64,000 nucleotides of DNA from contig CAIQWT010000085.1 in the NCBI GenBank assembly GCA_903875605.1, positions 38,194 through 102,193 on the forward strand. The letters run 5' to 3'. Under the pieces are notes generated by a model that searched no databases, was not told where the DNA came from, and was given only the letters and a program-made list of their open reading frames with translations. The DNA is from an uncultured Geobacteraceae bacterium. GTDB taxonomy: Bacteria > Desulfobacterota > Desulfuromonadia > Geobacterales > Pseudopelobacteraceae. Numbering within the stretch: the stretch's first letter is position 1; every line of letters begins with the position of its first letter. Positions 27,352 through 35,640 of the stretch are shown here, one piece after another. Position numbers and translations under genes: made by a program.

Positions 27352-28164
27352 CTATTTCCCTGCGAGCTCCTTCGACTTGAGGCAGGCCGCATCAACAGCA
27401 TCCATGACAACCCCCCGAAAGCAACCACTTTCCAGTGCGTGCAGTGCCGCAATAGTAGTGCCGCCCGGTGATGTAACCTTTTCTTTTAACAGAGTCGGAT
27501 GCTCACCGGTTTCAGCAACCATTCGCGCCGCACCGAGTACCGTTTGAACAGCCAGTTGAGCTGCAACTTCGCGCGATAGACCGTTCTTAACCCCCGCGTC
27601 CGAAAGAGCCTCTATGAAAGTAAAAACATAAGCCGGCCCACTGCCCGAAAGCCCGGTGACAGCATCCATCAGCTTCTCTTCCACTGTGACAGCAGTTCCA
27701 ACCAGTGCAAATATCTGCCGGGCAAGGTCGAGATCAGTAGCTGAAACTTTACGCCCCGGACAGACAGCCGTTGCCCCGACACCAATAAGTGCAGGCGTAT
27801 TGGGCATTGCACGAATAACACGACAGCCTGGAGCCAGGTTCGCTTCGATCTTGGCGCTCGGTATGCCGGCCATAATTGAAATAACCAGTTTTTCAGGAGT
27901 AACGACCCGCTCAATTAAATCAAGGGCCCCCTCCGCCTGTTGTGGCTTAATCGCGAGAATAATCACCTCACCCCACTCAGCCGCTTCAGCCGCATCACTG
28001 ACAACACGGACTTTGGGAAACTGTGCAGTGAGTTCGTCCCGCCGCTTGGGATTTATTTCCGCCACGCAGATACCGACGCCGACCTCGCCGGTCAACAGAC
28101 CGCGCATGATTGCCTCTGCCATATTACCACCGCCGATAAAAGCGATTTTACGTATATTCAACAT
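27352..28164 (-). CDS. proC: Pyrroline-5-carboxylate reductase
   Basis: Catalyses the last step of proline synthesis, NAD(P)H reduction of pyrroline-5-carboxylate. The 270 residues have the N-terminal Rossmann motif FIGGGNMAEAIM, the IRAMPNTPALIGVGAT segment and the C-terminal signature VTSPGGTTIAALHALE, all diagnostic. GGGGGG lies upstream of the ATG. It lies 19 nt downstream of the small membrane protein gene in the hpnJ-to-pap gene string. Confidence 0.97.
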   Translation of the reverse strand: MLNIRKIAFIGGGNMAEAIMRGLLTGEVGVGICVAEINPKRRDELTAQFPKVRVVSDAAEAAEWGEVIILAIKPQQAEGALDLIERVVTPEKLVISIMAGIPSAKIEANLAPGCRVIRAMPNTPALIGVGATAVCPGRKVSATDLDLARQIFALVGTAVTVEEKLMDAVTGLSGSGPAYVFTFIEALSDAGVKNGLSREVAAQLAVQTVLGAARMVAETGEHPTLLKEKVTSPGGTTIAALHALESGCFRGVVMDAVDAACLKSKELAGK

Positions 28165-28183
28165 CCTGATCCCCCCTTGATTA

Positions 28184-28564
28184 CTAATTTACACTGCTTC
28201 TCGTCACCAGAGCGACTCCAACACAGATCAGGCAGATACCTGCCCAGCGCATGCCACCCACTTGTTCCCCAAGATACCACTGTGCTAGAAAAGCGACAAC
28301 CAGATAGCTGAGCGCCTGAAGCGGGAGGGCAACAGAAAGATCCTCCCAGGACAGTACCGCCAGCCAGAGACCAAAATACACCGCTTGCAGAGCCGTGCCA
28401 AGGATCAGACGCCAGTCGGTCATGGCCGCAGCAATAGTGGAAATTATCTGGCGCAGCCCCATCGTTGAGATATCTCCGGAGCTCTTCATCCCCTGAGTGA
28501 GAAAAATATCACCAATCGCTCCAGCAGTTATCGCGATCATCATAACAACTATTGTTTTCAGCAC
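28184..28564 (-). CDS. Small EamA/SMR-type membrane protein (GTG start)
   Basis: A 126-residue protein with four hydrophobic helices. The C-terminal half, ALSYLVVAFLAQWYLGE followed by RWAGICLICVGVALV, matches half-size EamA or small-multidrug-resistance-type permeases that act as dimers. It starts with GTG inside the last codons of hpnK (7 nt overlap). Its position after hpnK suggests a role in moving a lipid or sugar intermediate of hopanoid head-group synthesis across the membrane, but that is inference from context only. Confidence 0.78.
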   Translation of the reverse strand: MLKTIVVMMIAITAGAIGDIFLTQGMKSSGDISTMGLRQIISTIAAAMTDWRLILGTALQAVYFGLWLAVLSWEDLSVALPLQALSYLVVAFLAQWYLGEQVGGMRWAGICLICVGVALVTRSSVN

Positions 28565-29424
28565 TTTACGTCCCCACGATAGTTTTGTACCCGTATTTGT
28601 AACTCTTGCAACCTACCTGCCAGCTTCGGACTCGTTATGGCAGCAAGCTCCTCCTGATGGTGGTAACCCGGCATACGACAACTGATCCCGGCATCCGGAA
28701 GTACACCGGGATGAAAGTACATTTCCGACAAACCATCCTGAATGTCATCAATAATGTTGAGGAGGTAATCTTCGGTCATCCGCCCCGAATTAAGTACTCC
28801 CTTAACTTCGGCAGCATATTTGATACCCAAACGGTCAAGCTCCGGGCGGGCATGATCGGTCAGAAATCTGAAGATCAGACTTTCAACCGACTTACCGAAT
28901 TTCCGCCCTTTATCAAAACGCAGGTTATGGGCAAGTCGTTCCTGCGCCAGGCGAAAAGTGGAGATTCCATAACCCGGCATTAATTCAACCAGAATTCTAA
29001 AAATCGTTGGATGCAGGTGTATATTCAGATGCCCATCAATATGCGTCAACTGGATGCCGGCATCACGAACCTTGACAATCTGGGCTTCAATCTCCCGTTT
29101 AAGCTGACAGTAGAGCCCCCTATCCAGAAAATAACGGAAACCGGCACGTACAGGCTTATCGGTAAAGTTCCCATCACTATCAACCAGATCGGGTATTTTT
29201 GCAGGTGGCAATACAGCGCAACCCTGCACTAAAGTCAGGTGCAACCCCACCTGGAGTTCAGGATTGCGCCTGGAAATTTTAGCCGCCTCGTCAAATGCAC
29301 TTCCTCCCGCCATTATCGAAGCACAGGTAAGAAGTCCGCTTTTCCATCCCTGTTCAACCGCCCGATTTACGCCGCTTGAGAAACCAAAATCATCCGCCGT
29401 AATAATTAGCCGTTTCACTAACAT
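28558..29424 (-). CDS. hpnK: Hopanoid-associated deacetylase HpnK (ChbG/HpnK family)
   Basis: A 288-residue carbohydrate deacetylase-like protein. The metal-binding motif TADDFGFSSGVNRA is at residues 9-22, with later ligands in VGLHLTLVQG and HIDGHLNIHLHP. In the known pathway to bacteriohopanetetrol cyclitol ether, HpnI adds N-acetylglucosamine, HpnK deacetylates it and HpnJ rearranges the ring. It overlaps hpnJ by 7 nt, which supports the hopanoid assignment over a generic chitooligosaccharide deacetylase. Confidence 0.9.
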   Translation of the reverse strand: MLVKRLIITADDFGFSSGVNRAVEQGWKSGLLTCASIMAGGSAFDEAAKISRRNPELQVGLHLTLVQGCAVLPPAKIPDLVDSDGNFTDKPVRAGFRYFLDRGLYCQLKREIEAQIVKVRDAGIQLTHIDGHLNIHLHPTIFRILVELMPGYGISTFRLAQERLAHNLRFDKGRKFGKSVESLIFRFLTDHARPELDRLGIKYAAEVKGVLNSGRMTEDYLLNIIDDIQDGLSEMYFHPGVLPDAGISCRMPGYHHQEELAAITSPKLAGRLQELQIRVQNYRGDVKC

Positions 29425-30845
29425 TCCGAACCGGAGACTTTCCGTTTACGCATATACTCCAGATACTGTTTCCCTTCTTTCAGTAACTTACGCCGTTCTT
29501 CACCATCTATCAACATCCTGCCGATACTGCGAGCGATGTACTTCGGACGGAAATAGAATTTATTGTAAAATTCTTCAACTGAGTCAAATATCTCAGTATT
29601 AGAGTAATCAGGATAATTGATGATGCACTTCTGATGACCACTGTCATCCAGGAAGTTGTCGGACGATATCCACCCTTGTTGTTTACACAGATCATAGAAT
29701 TCGGTGCCTGGATAGGGAGAAGCCAGAGATGCCTGTATTGAGTTAAGATCCATCTTCTTGGCAAATTCTATCGTTTCCCGGACTGTTTCCTTATTCTCTC
29801 CAGGCAGCCCCATGATGAAGGCGCCATGGATTGACAACCCCAGTTTTTTGCAGTCTTTGGCAAACTGCACCGCCTGGGAAACGGTAACACCCTTTTTAAT
29901 ATTCTTCAGGATTTGGTCATTTCCACTTTCAAAACCAACTACCACGTGGCGCAGTCCGGCCTCCCGCAGTGTTTTAAGCGTTTCGTAATCGGTGTTGGCG
30001 CGGGCATTGATCGTCCATGAGATGCCGAGCGGCTTGATCAATCCGGCAATATCACGTGCATGTTTCCGGTTGGCGGTAAAGGTGTCGTCGTCGAATGAGA
30101 GCTCTCGCATTTCAGGAATATTGTCGACAATCCACTTGATCTCTTCGTACACATTCTGTGGAGAACGAACGCGCATGGTACGTCCGGAAAAGGTCTGCGG
30201 CCAGAGGCAGTAGATACAATGAGACGGGCAACCACGGCTGGAATAGATGGAAACATACGGATTTTTAAAATGGGGAATGACGTATTCCGCAATCGGCAGA
30301 TCCCTTTTATAAATCGGCGCCACGAAAGGAAGTGCGTCAAGATCAGCTATCGGGGGGCGATCCGGTGTTCGTACAATCTGCCCGTCCCTAAAAAAACTGA
30401 TCCCGTCAACCCGTCTCCAGTCACGTCCTTCACAGAGTTCTTTAGTAGTGTAGTCAAACTCGCCGCGGCAGACGATATCAATGATTCCGGCGCCGGCTCT
30501 GAGTGATTCATCCGGAAGAATCGTGACGTGCGGACCGGTCAATACCGTAATGATCCCCGGCTTGACCTCTTTGATACGACGGGCTGTTTCGATATCGATC
30601 TGCAGCGTCGGGGTGGAGGTATACATCACCACCATATCGAATTCCTGCGCGATAACAAGGCACTGCTCCAGGGTAAACTTCTGTACAGTGGCATCAACGA
30701 CACGGCTTCCCTCGATCATTCCTGCGGGAAAGCAGAGCCAGGTTGGATACCAAAACGAGGTCACTTCACGGGAAGCCTGATAGCGGGCACCGGCACCACC
30801 GTCGAAGTCTTCAAAAGTAGGTGGGTTTAAAAAAAGCGGTTTCAT
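29418..30845 (-). CDS. hpnJ: Hopanoid-associated radical SAM enzyme HpnJ
   Basis: A 475-residue B12-binding-type radical SAM protein. The N-terminus MKPLFLNPPTFEDFDGGAGA is characteristic of HpnJ. A Rossmann-like cobalamin domain follows, then the radical SAM cysteines in GCPSHCIYCLW (CxxxCxxC) near residue 205. It is linked to forming the cyclitol ether head group of bacteriohopanepolyols. I choose ATG 30845, 5 nt after AAGGAG; a longer in-frame start at 30896 has no site and lies between the promoter boxes. First gene of the string hpnJ-hpnK-EamA-proC-pap. Confidence 0.92.
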   Translation of the reverse strand: MKPLFLNPPTFEDFDGGAGARYQASREVTSFWYPTWLCFPAGMIEGSRVVDATVQKFTLEQCLVIAQEFDMVVMYTSTPTLQIDIETARRIKEVKPGIITVLTGPHVTILPDESLRAGAGIIDIVCRGEFDYTTKELCEGRDWRRVDGISFFRDGQIVRTPDRPPIADLDALPFVAPIYKRDLPIAEYVIPHFKNPYVSIYSSRGCPSHCIYCLWPQTFSGRTMRVRSPQNVYEEIKWIVDNIPEMRELSFDDDTFTANRKHARDIAGLIKPLGISWTINARANTDYETLKTLREAGLRHVVVGFESGNDQILKNIKKGVTVSQAVQFAKDCKKLGLSIHGAFIMGLPGENKETVRETIEFAKKMDLNSIQASLASPYPGTEFYDLCKQQGWISSDNFLDDSGHQKCIINYPDYSNTEIFDSVEEFYNKFYFRPKYIARSIGRMLIDGEERRKLLKEGKQYLEYMRKRKVSGSEC

Positions 30846-30875
30846 TACAACTCCTTGCCTATATATGGAGCAAAC

Positions 30876-30904
30876 GAATAACAGGTATTCGGCCAAAAAG
30901 TCAA
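30876..30904 (-). promoter_or_regulatory. Candidate sigma-70 promoter for the hpnJ operon
   Basis: TTGACT (30899-30904) and TTATTC (30876-30881) are separated by 17 nt on the minus strand, about 31 nt before the hpnJ ATG. The -10 box is poor, and no better candidate is visible. Confidence 0.38.
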
Positions 30905-30925
30905 GATTTACAAGGATTATTGCAC

Positions 30926-30955
30926 AAAAACGGGGTATCCGAATCGGACACCCCG
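30926..30955 (-). terminator. Rho-independent terminator of the DUF4350-like gene
   Basis: CGGGGTATCCGA (30931-30942) and TCGGACACCCCG (30944-30955) form a 12-bp stem with one mismatch. On the minus strand the hairpin is followed directly by TTTTTGTGC (complement of 30922-30930). It separates the minus-strand gene ending at 31054 from the hpnJ promoter. Confidence 0.8.
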
Positions 30956-31053
30956 CACTGTTATTTCACATGATAAATCATCTCCGGTTGCAGCTTTACA
31001 GTCGCATATTCAAAGTTTGCACGGACGGCAATGATTATTTACTCCTGGAAGAA

Positions 31054-31815
31054 CTATCTCCCGGCCAGCCATCGAGCAAGATTAGCAGCCAATCTGCTAT
31101 TGTTTTCGTCGAGGTAGCGATTTTGAAAGATGGCATCATCTCCAAAAACTGCAAAACTTCCGGAACCGAGCTTTCCTGATACAGCAACAGTGAAAGCACC
31201 GATTACGTCGCCCCTTGAAAGCAGTTTGTTACCGTCAAGATCAGCCCACGCATCAGTTGATGTTTGCGCAATTGATGTCCCCGTTTTTCCAGGATCAATA
31301 GCCCAGCCTCCGTACAGAGAAAAGTACTTTATACCGGCCAGCAGCGGGGAATCAGACAGGGTAGTAACGCGAAAATTCATATCCGAATCGATCACATTAT
31401 TGCGTTCATGCAGAACAGCATTGGAGTGGTCCACATCAAGGCGGGACAGCAGTCCCTCTAATGGTGGACCAATATGAAGCATCACAGCAAGTCGACCGCC
31501 ATTTTCAACAAAATGCACTACCGCTTCTACCTCCTCTGGGCGTAATGCCTCAAATGGCCCAGAGATAACAAGTGCAGAAAAAGACTTTAGAGCAACATCG
31601 GTCAATGGCTGCTTTGTTGACACAACATTTACACCCTGAGTTCGAAAAATATCCGCCAGCTTTGATAATTGGAGATCCTCTTTTTCTTCTATCAAAAAGC
31701 GTTGATCATGCCCCTGATCAAAAAGGACAAGTGCCCCGCTCTCCCCTGCAAAAGCCGCCTGCACACAAAGTAATGTACCAACAACAATTAGCCATAGCCC
31801 AACTGTATTACGCAT
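31054..31815 (-). CDS. Exported DUF4350-like protein
   Basis: A secreted or periplasmic protein of 253 residues starting MRNTVGLWLIVVGTLLCVQA, a signal peptide cleaved near AFAG. The body resembles the GATase-like DUF4350 fold: ALVLFDQGHDQRF, a Rossmann-type core SALVISGPFEALRPEEVEAV, GGRLAVMLHIG, and a C-terminal FGDDAIFQNRYLDENNSRLAAN. GGAGG precedes both ATG 31815 (12 nt) and an in-frame TTG at 31821 (6 nt); the true start is one of these. A longer frame back to 31881 would begin at the -35 box and is not transcribed if the promoter is right. No catalytic function can be assigned. Confidence 0.72.
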   Translation of the reverse strand: MRNTVGLWLIVVGTLLCVQAAFAGESGALVLFDQGHDQRFLIEEKEDLQLSKLADIFRTQGVNVVSTKQPLTDVALKSFSALVISGPFEALRPEEVEAVVHFVENGGRLAVMLHIGPPLEGLLSRLDVDHSNAVLHERNNVIDSDMNFRVTTLSDSPLLAGIKYFSLYGGWAIDPGKTGTSIAQTSTDAWADLDGNKLLSRGDVIGAFTVAVSGKLGSGSFAVFGDDAIFQNRYLDENNSRLAANLARWLAGR

Positions 31816-31852
31816 AATCAATGAAAACCTCCATAAGAGACTATTTGAGTCT

Positions 31853-31881
31853 TTTATAGCTACCCGAGCACTGGATTGCAA
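31853..31881 (-). promoter_or_regulatory. Sigma-70 promoter of the DUF4350-like gene
   Basis: On the minus strand TTGCAA (31876-31881), a 17-nt spacer and TATAAA (31853-31858) lie about 37 nt before the ATG at 31815. Confidence 0.6.
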
Positions 31882-31895
31882 GAAATTCTTTTCCT

Positions 31896-31910
31896 TGGCA
31901 CGGTGATTGT
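31896..31910 (+). promoter_or_regulatory. Candidate sigma-54 promoter upstream of the 124-aa protein
   Basis: TGGCACG, four bases and TTGT match the RpoN consensus except for the last C of the -12 element. The GG and the -12 G are correctly spaced (10 nt between GG and GT). A start near 31921 leaves a 49-nt leader. Because the -12 C is missing, the call is moderate. Confidence 0.42.
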
Positions 31911-31969
31911 GATAGGTAATCTGCTAAATGTGATACTTACCAATCTCAATTTATTAAAGGAGAAAAACG

Positions 31970-32344
31970 ATGAGTAGTAAAAAGCCAGAACTGACCTTCA
32001 AATATGTATTTAATTACGGGTATAATCCTTCCTATGTCAATGGTGCTCAAGGCGGTTTTTCACCGCGCGGTGAAATGGTAATTAATTTTTATCTGGAGCG
32101 CCAGCCACTACCCGATGCCATTACACATGAGATTACCCCTGAGGGTGCTATTGGCCGGGAAACTGCGGTAGATCCAAAAGACCTTGCCAGCAGCATGGTA
32201 CGTTTTATTGATACCGGTGTTGTCATGAGTTACGAAAATGCCAAAGTTTTTCATGCCTGGATGGGAGATAAGCTACGGGAAGTCGAAGATTTGCACAAGG
32301 CCCGCACTGAATTTGAACAATCCCAGGCTGGCGGACAGGCTTAA
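31970..32344 (+). CDS. Unrecognised 124-aa protein
   Basis: I do not recognise the family. The protein begins MSSKKPELTFKYVFNYGYNP and contains the acidic segment HEITPEGAIGRETAVDPKDL; its charged C-terminal helix ends QSQAGGQA. It is soluble, with no signal peptide. TAAAGGAGA upstream of the ATG gives strong start support. It lies 22 nt before the DUF3108 gene on the same strand and is possibly under sigma-54 control. Confidence 0.72.
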   Translation: MSSKKPELTFKYVFNYGYNPSYVNGAQGGFSPRGEMVINFYLERQPLPDAITHEITPEGAIGRETAVDPKDLASSMVRFIDTGVVMSYENAKVFHAWMGDKLREVEDLHKARTEFEQSQAGGQA

Positions 32345-32366
32345 CATTAGAGGACAGGGGTTAGAA

Positions 32367-33131
32367 ATGCAGGCAAAAACTTTTTTACTGGTTGTATCAT
32401 TTTTTATGGCTGCATTTTCCCTGTCCGCAATTCATGCTACTGCGGACGCGTTTCCGATCCCGGAGCGGTTGGAGTTCGAACTTTCCTATACCGGGATTAC
32501 TGCCGGCCGGGCAGTTCAGGAAGTCAAACAGGTTGACGGTGAGATCCAGATCGTTTCCACTGCAAAATCAGCCGATTGGTTGCGTTTCTTTTTTCCAGTG
32601 GATGACCGCATTGAATCTTACCTCACTTCCGGCGTTCCGCCGTTGCACATCGGCTCCCCTCGTCTGTATCACGAGCGTAAACATGAGGGTAAGACGATAA
32701 CCAATCGGGAAGCACGCTTTGACAACAAAACGCTTGAAGTAACAACCACCGATCATCGCAAAAAAACAGAAAAAAAACAGACCATAACCAAACGTACCTA
32801 TGACACCCTCTCCAGTTTTTTCTACTTTCGAACAGTACCATTAGCAGTCGGCGCCTCATATTTCATCGACATCTTTGACTGCAACAGACTATGGAATACT
32901 GAAGTGAAAGTTCTGCGCCGGGAAGAAATTGTCACTCCCCTTGGACGATTTAAGACTATTGTTATCCATCCATTATTAAAATCCGAAGGGCTTTTTGCCA
33001 GAACAGGCGATATGTTAATCTGGCTGACTGATGATGAGCGCAGGATACCGGTGCAGATGAAGTCAAAGGTTGTTGTGGGAAGCATAACCGCAACACTCAC
33101 TGGCGGCAGTTACTGGCCTGATAGAAAGTGA
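32367..33131 (+). CDS. Exported DUF3108 family protein
   Basis: A 254-residue periplasmic protein. Its signal peptide MQAKTFLLVVSFFMAAFSLS (residues 1-20, extended to about 29) is followed by PERLEFELSYTGITAGRAVQEV, the typical DUF3108 opening. The alternating beta pattern continues to TRTGDMLIWLTDDERRIPVQMKSKVVVGSITATL. The family is predicted to form a lipocalin-like barrel and has no assigned biochemical function. I use ATG 32367 because it gives an intact signal peptide; a frame start at 32238 would lie inside the preceding gene. Confidence 0.85.
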   Translation: MQAKTFLLVVSFFMAAFSLSAIHATADAFPIPERLEFELSYTGITAGRAVQEVKQVDGEIQIVSTAKSADWLRFFFPVDDRIESYLTSGVPPLHIGSPRLYHERKHEGKTITNREARFDNKTLEVTTTDHRKKTEKKQTITKRTYDTLSSFFYFRTVPLAVGASYFIDIFDCNRLWNTEVKVLRREEIVTPLGRFKTIVIHPLLKSEGLFARTGDMLIWLTDDERRIPVQMKSKVVVGSITATLTGGSYWPDRK

Positions 33132-33221
33132 AAACATAGTAAAAACACTTTCTTTTATTGCATCAGCATGGTACGAAAGACACTCGCTAATGTTGCTTTA
33201 ACTATGTCCAGGAGTCAGTCT

Positions 33222-33968
33222 ATGATTATTTTCAAAGGCGTGCACAAATGGTTCAAAACCCTGCACGTTCTTAATGATATCAACCTGCATGTAACACCCG
33301 GTGAAGTGCTCGTGGTATGCGGCCCTTCCGGTTCCGGCAAATCAACACTGATCCGCACCATCAACCAATTGGAACCTATCAGTGAAGGCTCTCTGGTTGT
33401 TGACGGCATGAATCTTTCCGACAAAAAAACCGACATCAACAAGCTTCGCGCTGAAGTCGGTTTCGTTTTCCAGCAGTTCAATCTTTATCCACACCTTTCG
33501 GTTATAAGTAACATAACCCTCGCCCCCATTAAGATCCGCAACATTTCGAAAAAAGATGCTGAAGAGCAGGCAATGGTTCTGCTTAACCGGGTTGGTTTGT
33601 CAGAGAAGCGGGATGCATATCCCGCACAGCTCTCCGGCGGACAGCAGCAGAGGGTGGCCATTGCCCGCGCACTGGCTATGAAACCCCGCATCATGCTGTT
33701 CGACGAACCTACCTCCGCTCTCGACCCCGAAATGATCGGCGAGGTTCTTGCCGTCATGAAAGATCTGGCACTCTCCGGTATGACTATGGTTGTGGTTACC
33801 CACGAAATGGGCTTTGCCAGAGAAGTCGCACACCGTGTGGCCTTTATGGCTGATGGCATCATCCTTGAGGAAGCAACCCCTGAAGATTTTTTTATGAGAC
33901 CGCAGCACCAGCGCGCCCAGCAGTTTTTACGCCAACTATTGACGCCGATGCAAGCCGAATGTCCATGA
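33222..33968 (+). CDS. Polar amino-acid ABC transporter ATP-binding protein (GlnQ-like)
   Basis: A 248-residue ATPase of the PAAT family with Walker [10 protein letters not shown], the Q-loop [10 protein letters not shown], signature [15 protein letters not shown], Walker [17 protein letters not shown] and the switch histidine in [12 protein letters not shown] 33222 has AGGAG 7 nt upstream; the longer in-frame start at 33168 has no site. It opens a four-gene transporter operon with the binding protein and two permeases. Confidence 0.95.
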   Translation: MIIFKGVHKWFKTLHVLNDINLHVTPGEVLVVCGPSGSGKSTLIRTINQLEPISEGSLVVDGMNLSDKKTDINKLRAEVGFVFQQFNLYPHLSVISNITLAPIKIRNISKKDAEEQAMVLLNRVGLSEKRDAYPAQLSGGQQQRVAIARALAMKPRIMLFDEPTSALDPEMIGEVLAVMKDLALSGMTMVVVTHEMGFAREVAHRVAFMADGIILEEATPEDFFMRPQHQRAQQFLRQLLTPMQAECP

Positions 33969-34014
33969 TTCCGGTTTACCGGTAATCTACACCACCACAC
34001 AAGGAGGAAGCACA

Positions 34015-34830
34015 ATGAAAAAACTGGCAACGTTGTTTATGATCATGGTTCTGGCGACAGTAACCGCCAAAGCCGCTCTGGCCGGGGATACTCTGGCTGA
34101 CGCAAAAAAGAAAGGTGTATTGACTGTCGGCTGCAAGGACTCACTTCCTCCGTTCGGCTATATCGATGAGAAAAGTCGCCAGATTGTCGGCTACGACATC
34201 GATTTTGTCAACGCCATTGCCAAGAAAATGGGCGTAAAGGTTGAGCTCAAACCCGTGACCTCTGCCAGCCGTATGCCGCAATTGCAGGAAGGCCACATCG
34301 ACATTATTGCTGCAACAATGACAAAAAATGCCGAGCGCGCAAAAGTCATCGATTTCAGCCATACCTACTTCTTTACCGGCCAGAAGTTCATCACCAAAAA
34401 AGGGACAGTCAAGAGTCTGAAGGATCTGGATGGCAAAAAAATCGGTACAGCCAAGGGTTCGACTTCCGAACAGAACGTGAAGAAAGCTGTTCCTACTGCG
34501 ACGGTCCTATCATTTGACGACTATCCTCAGGCATTTCTTGCACTGCAGCAGGGCAAAGTGGCAGCTGTTACTACAGACGAAGCCATACTGGCCGGTATTC
34601 TTGCAAAAGCCCCTAACAAAGCCCAGTTTGAAATTCCTGCTCTGCAGATTTCCGATGAACCGTACGGACTCGGCATGCGCAAAGGTGATACAAACTTTGT
34701 AAATTTTGTTAACAAGACCATCGTAGAGATGGAAAAAAGCGGCGAAGCTAAGGCCATTTTTGACAAATGGTTCGGCCCAAGTACACTGTTCCACCTGGAT
34801 CGTACATTTAAAATAACTGCTGATAAATAA
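34015..34830 (+). CDS. Amino-acid ABC transporter periplasmic binding protein (family 3)
   Basis: A 271-residue solute-binding protein with signal peptide MKKLATLFMIMVLATVTAKA and mature start near AALAGDT. The family 3 signature GYIDEKSRQIVGYDIDFVNAIAKKMG is clear. SASRMPQLQEGHIDIIAATMT resembles the ligand pocket of glutamate/aspartate binding proteins (GltI/AatJ type), so acidic amino acids are the best guess. AAGGAGG precedes the ATG. It is the second gene of the operon; a large hairpin follows it. Confidence 0.94.
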   Translation: MKKLATLFMIMVLATVTAKAALAGDTLADAKKKGVLTVGCKDSLPPFGYIDEKSRQIVGYDIDFVNAIAKKMGVKVELKPVTSASRMPQLQEGHIDIIAATMTKNAERAKVIDFSHTYFFTGQKFITKKGTVKSLKDLDGKKIGTAKGSTSEQNVKKAVPTATVLSFDDYPQAFLALQQGKVAAVTTDEAILAGILAKAPNKAQFEIPALQISDEPYGLGMRKGDTNFVNFVNKTIVEMEKSGEAKAIFDKWFGPSTLFHLDRTFKITADK

Positions 34831-34841
34831 GATATGCGTCA

Positions 34842-34893
34842 GGGGTGATGGATGTAGGGTGAGAGATTTTCTCACTTTTCATTCCATCATCCC
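34842..34893 (+). promoter_or_regulatory. Intercistronic hairpin between binding-protein and permease genes
   Basis: An 11-bp outer stem (34842-34852 with 34883-34893, one G-T wobble) encloses an inner perfect 6-bp stem GTGAGA/TCTCAC (34859-34864 with 34870-34875). No T-tract follows, so it is not a typical terminator. Such hairpins downstream of binding-protein genes protect the upstream mRNA from 3' exonucleases, giving excess binding protein; that role is inferred. Confidence 0.6.
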
Positions 34894-34931
34894 TTAACTT
34901 CTATCACTCATCACTATAAACAGGGTTTCCC

Positions 34932-35639
34932 GTGCTCAATTACACTTTTGACTGGTCAACCGTAACCTCCGGGCAATATTTCGACTGGCTGGTATCCGGG
35001 CTGATTACGACACTTAAACTCTCAGCGATCTCCATTGTACTGGCCTTCATCCTGGGACTTATAATTGCTGTCATGCGCATGTCACACAACAAACCGGTAC
35101 GTTGGTTTGCCCTCGCTTATCTTGAGTTTTTTCGCAATACTCCACTGCTTGTGCAAATCTTTTTCTGGTACTTCGGCTCATATAAAATTCTGCCGGCAGC
35201 AATCAACGACTGGTTGGTGAGCACTAATTTTGAGTTTGCCGCTGCTGCAATTGCTCTGACAATCTACACCTCTGCTTTTATAGCTGAAGATATTCGTTCC
35301 GGAGTACTCTCTATCCCTAAAGAGCAGATGGAAGCATCACGTAGCGCCGGCTTTTCCTATCTGCGCTCTATGCAGTACATTATTCTGCCACAGGCTGTGC
35401 GGATTACGATCCCACCACTGGTCAACCAGTTTCTCAATGTCGCAAAGAACTCATCGCTGGCAATGACTATCGGCGTCATGGAAATGACCTATCAGGCGCG
35501 CCAGGTTGAAAGCTACACATTCAAGGGCTTTGAGGCTTTTACGGCCGCTACGGTTGTGTATCTGCTGCTGTCTATCATCATCACATCTCTGGTCAACATC
35601 TATAACGATAAAGTTCTCAACGTCCACAAGGCAGCCTGA
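34932..35639 (+). CDS. Amino-acid ABC transporter permease 1 (GTG start)
   Basis: A 235-residue inner-membrane permease of the HisM/GltJ type. Its five hydrophobic spans include the cytoplasmic coupling EAA loop EASRSAGFSYLRSMQYIILPQAVR near residue 140 and FFRNTPLLVQIFF. The start is GTG at 34932, following a 101-nt gap occupied by a hairpin. It ends 1 nt before permease 2 and probably forms a heterodimer with it. Confidence 0.93.
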   Translation: MLNYTFDWSTVTSGQYFDWLVSGLITTLKLSAISIVLAFILGLIIAVMRMSHNKPVRWFALAYLEFFRNTPLLVQIFFWYFGSYKILPAAINDWLVSTNFEFAAAAIALTIYTSAFIAEDIRSGVLSIPKEQMEASRSAGFSYLRSMQYIILPQAVRITIPPLVNQFLNVAKNSSLAMTIGVMEMTYQARQVESYTFKGFEAFTAATVVYLLLSIIITSLVNIYNDKVLNVHKAA

Positions 35640-35640
35640 T

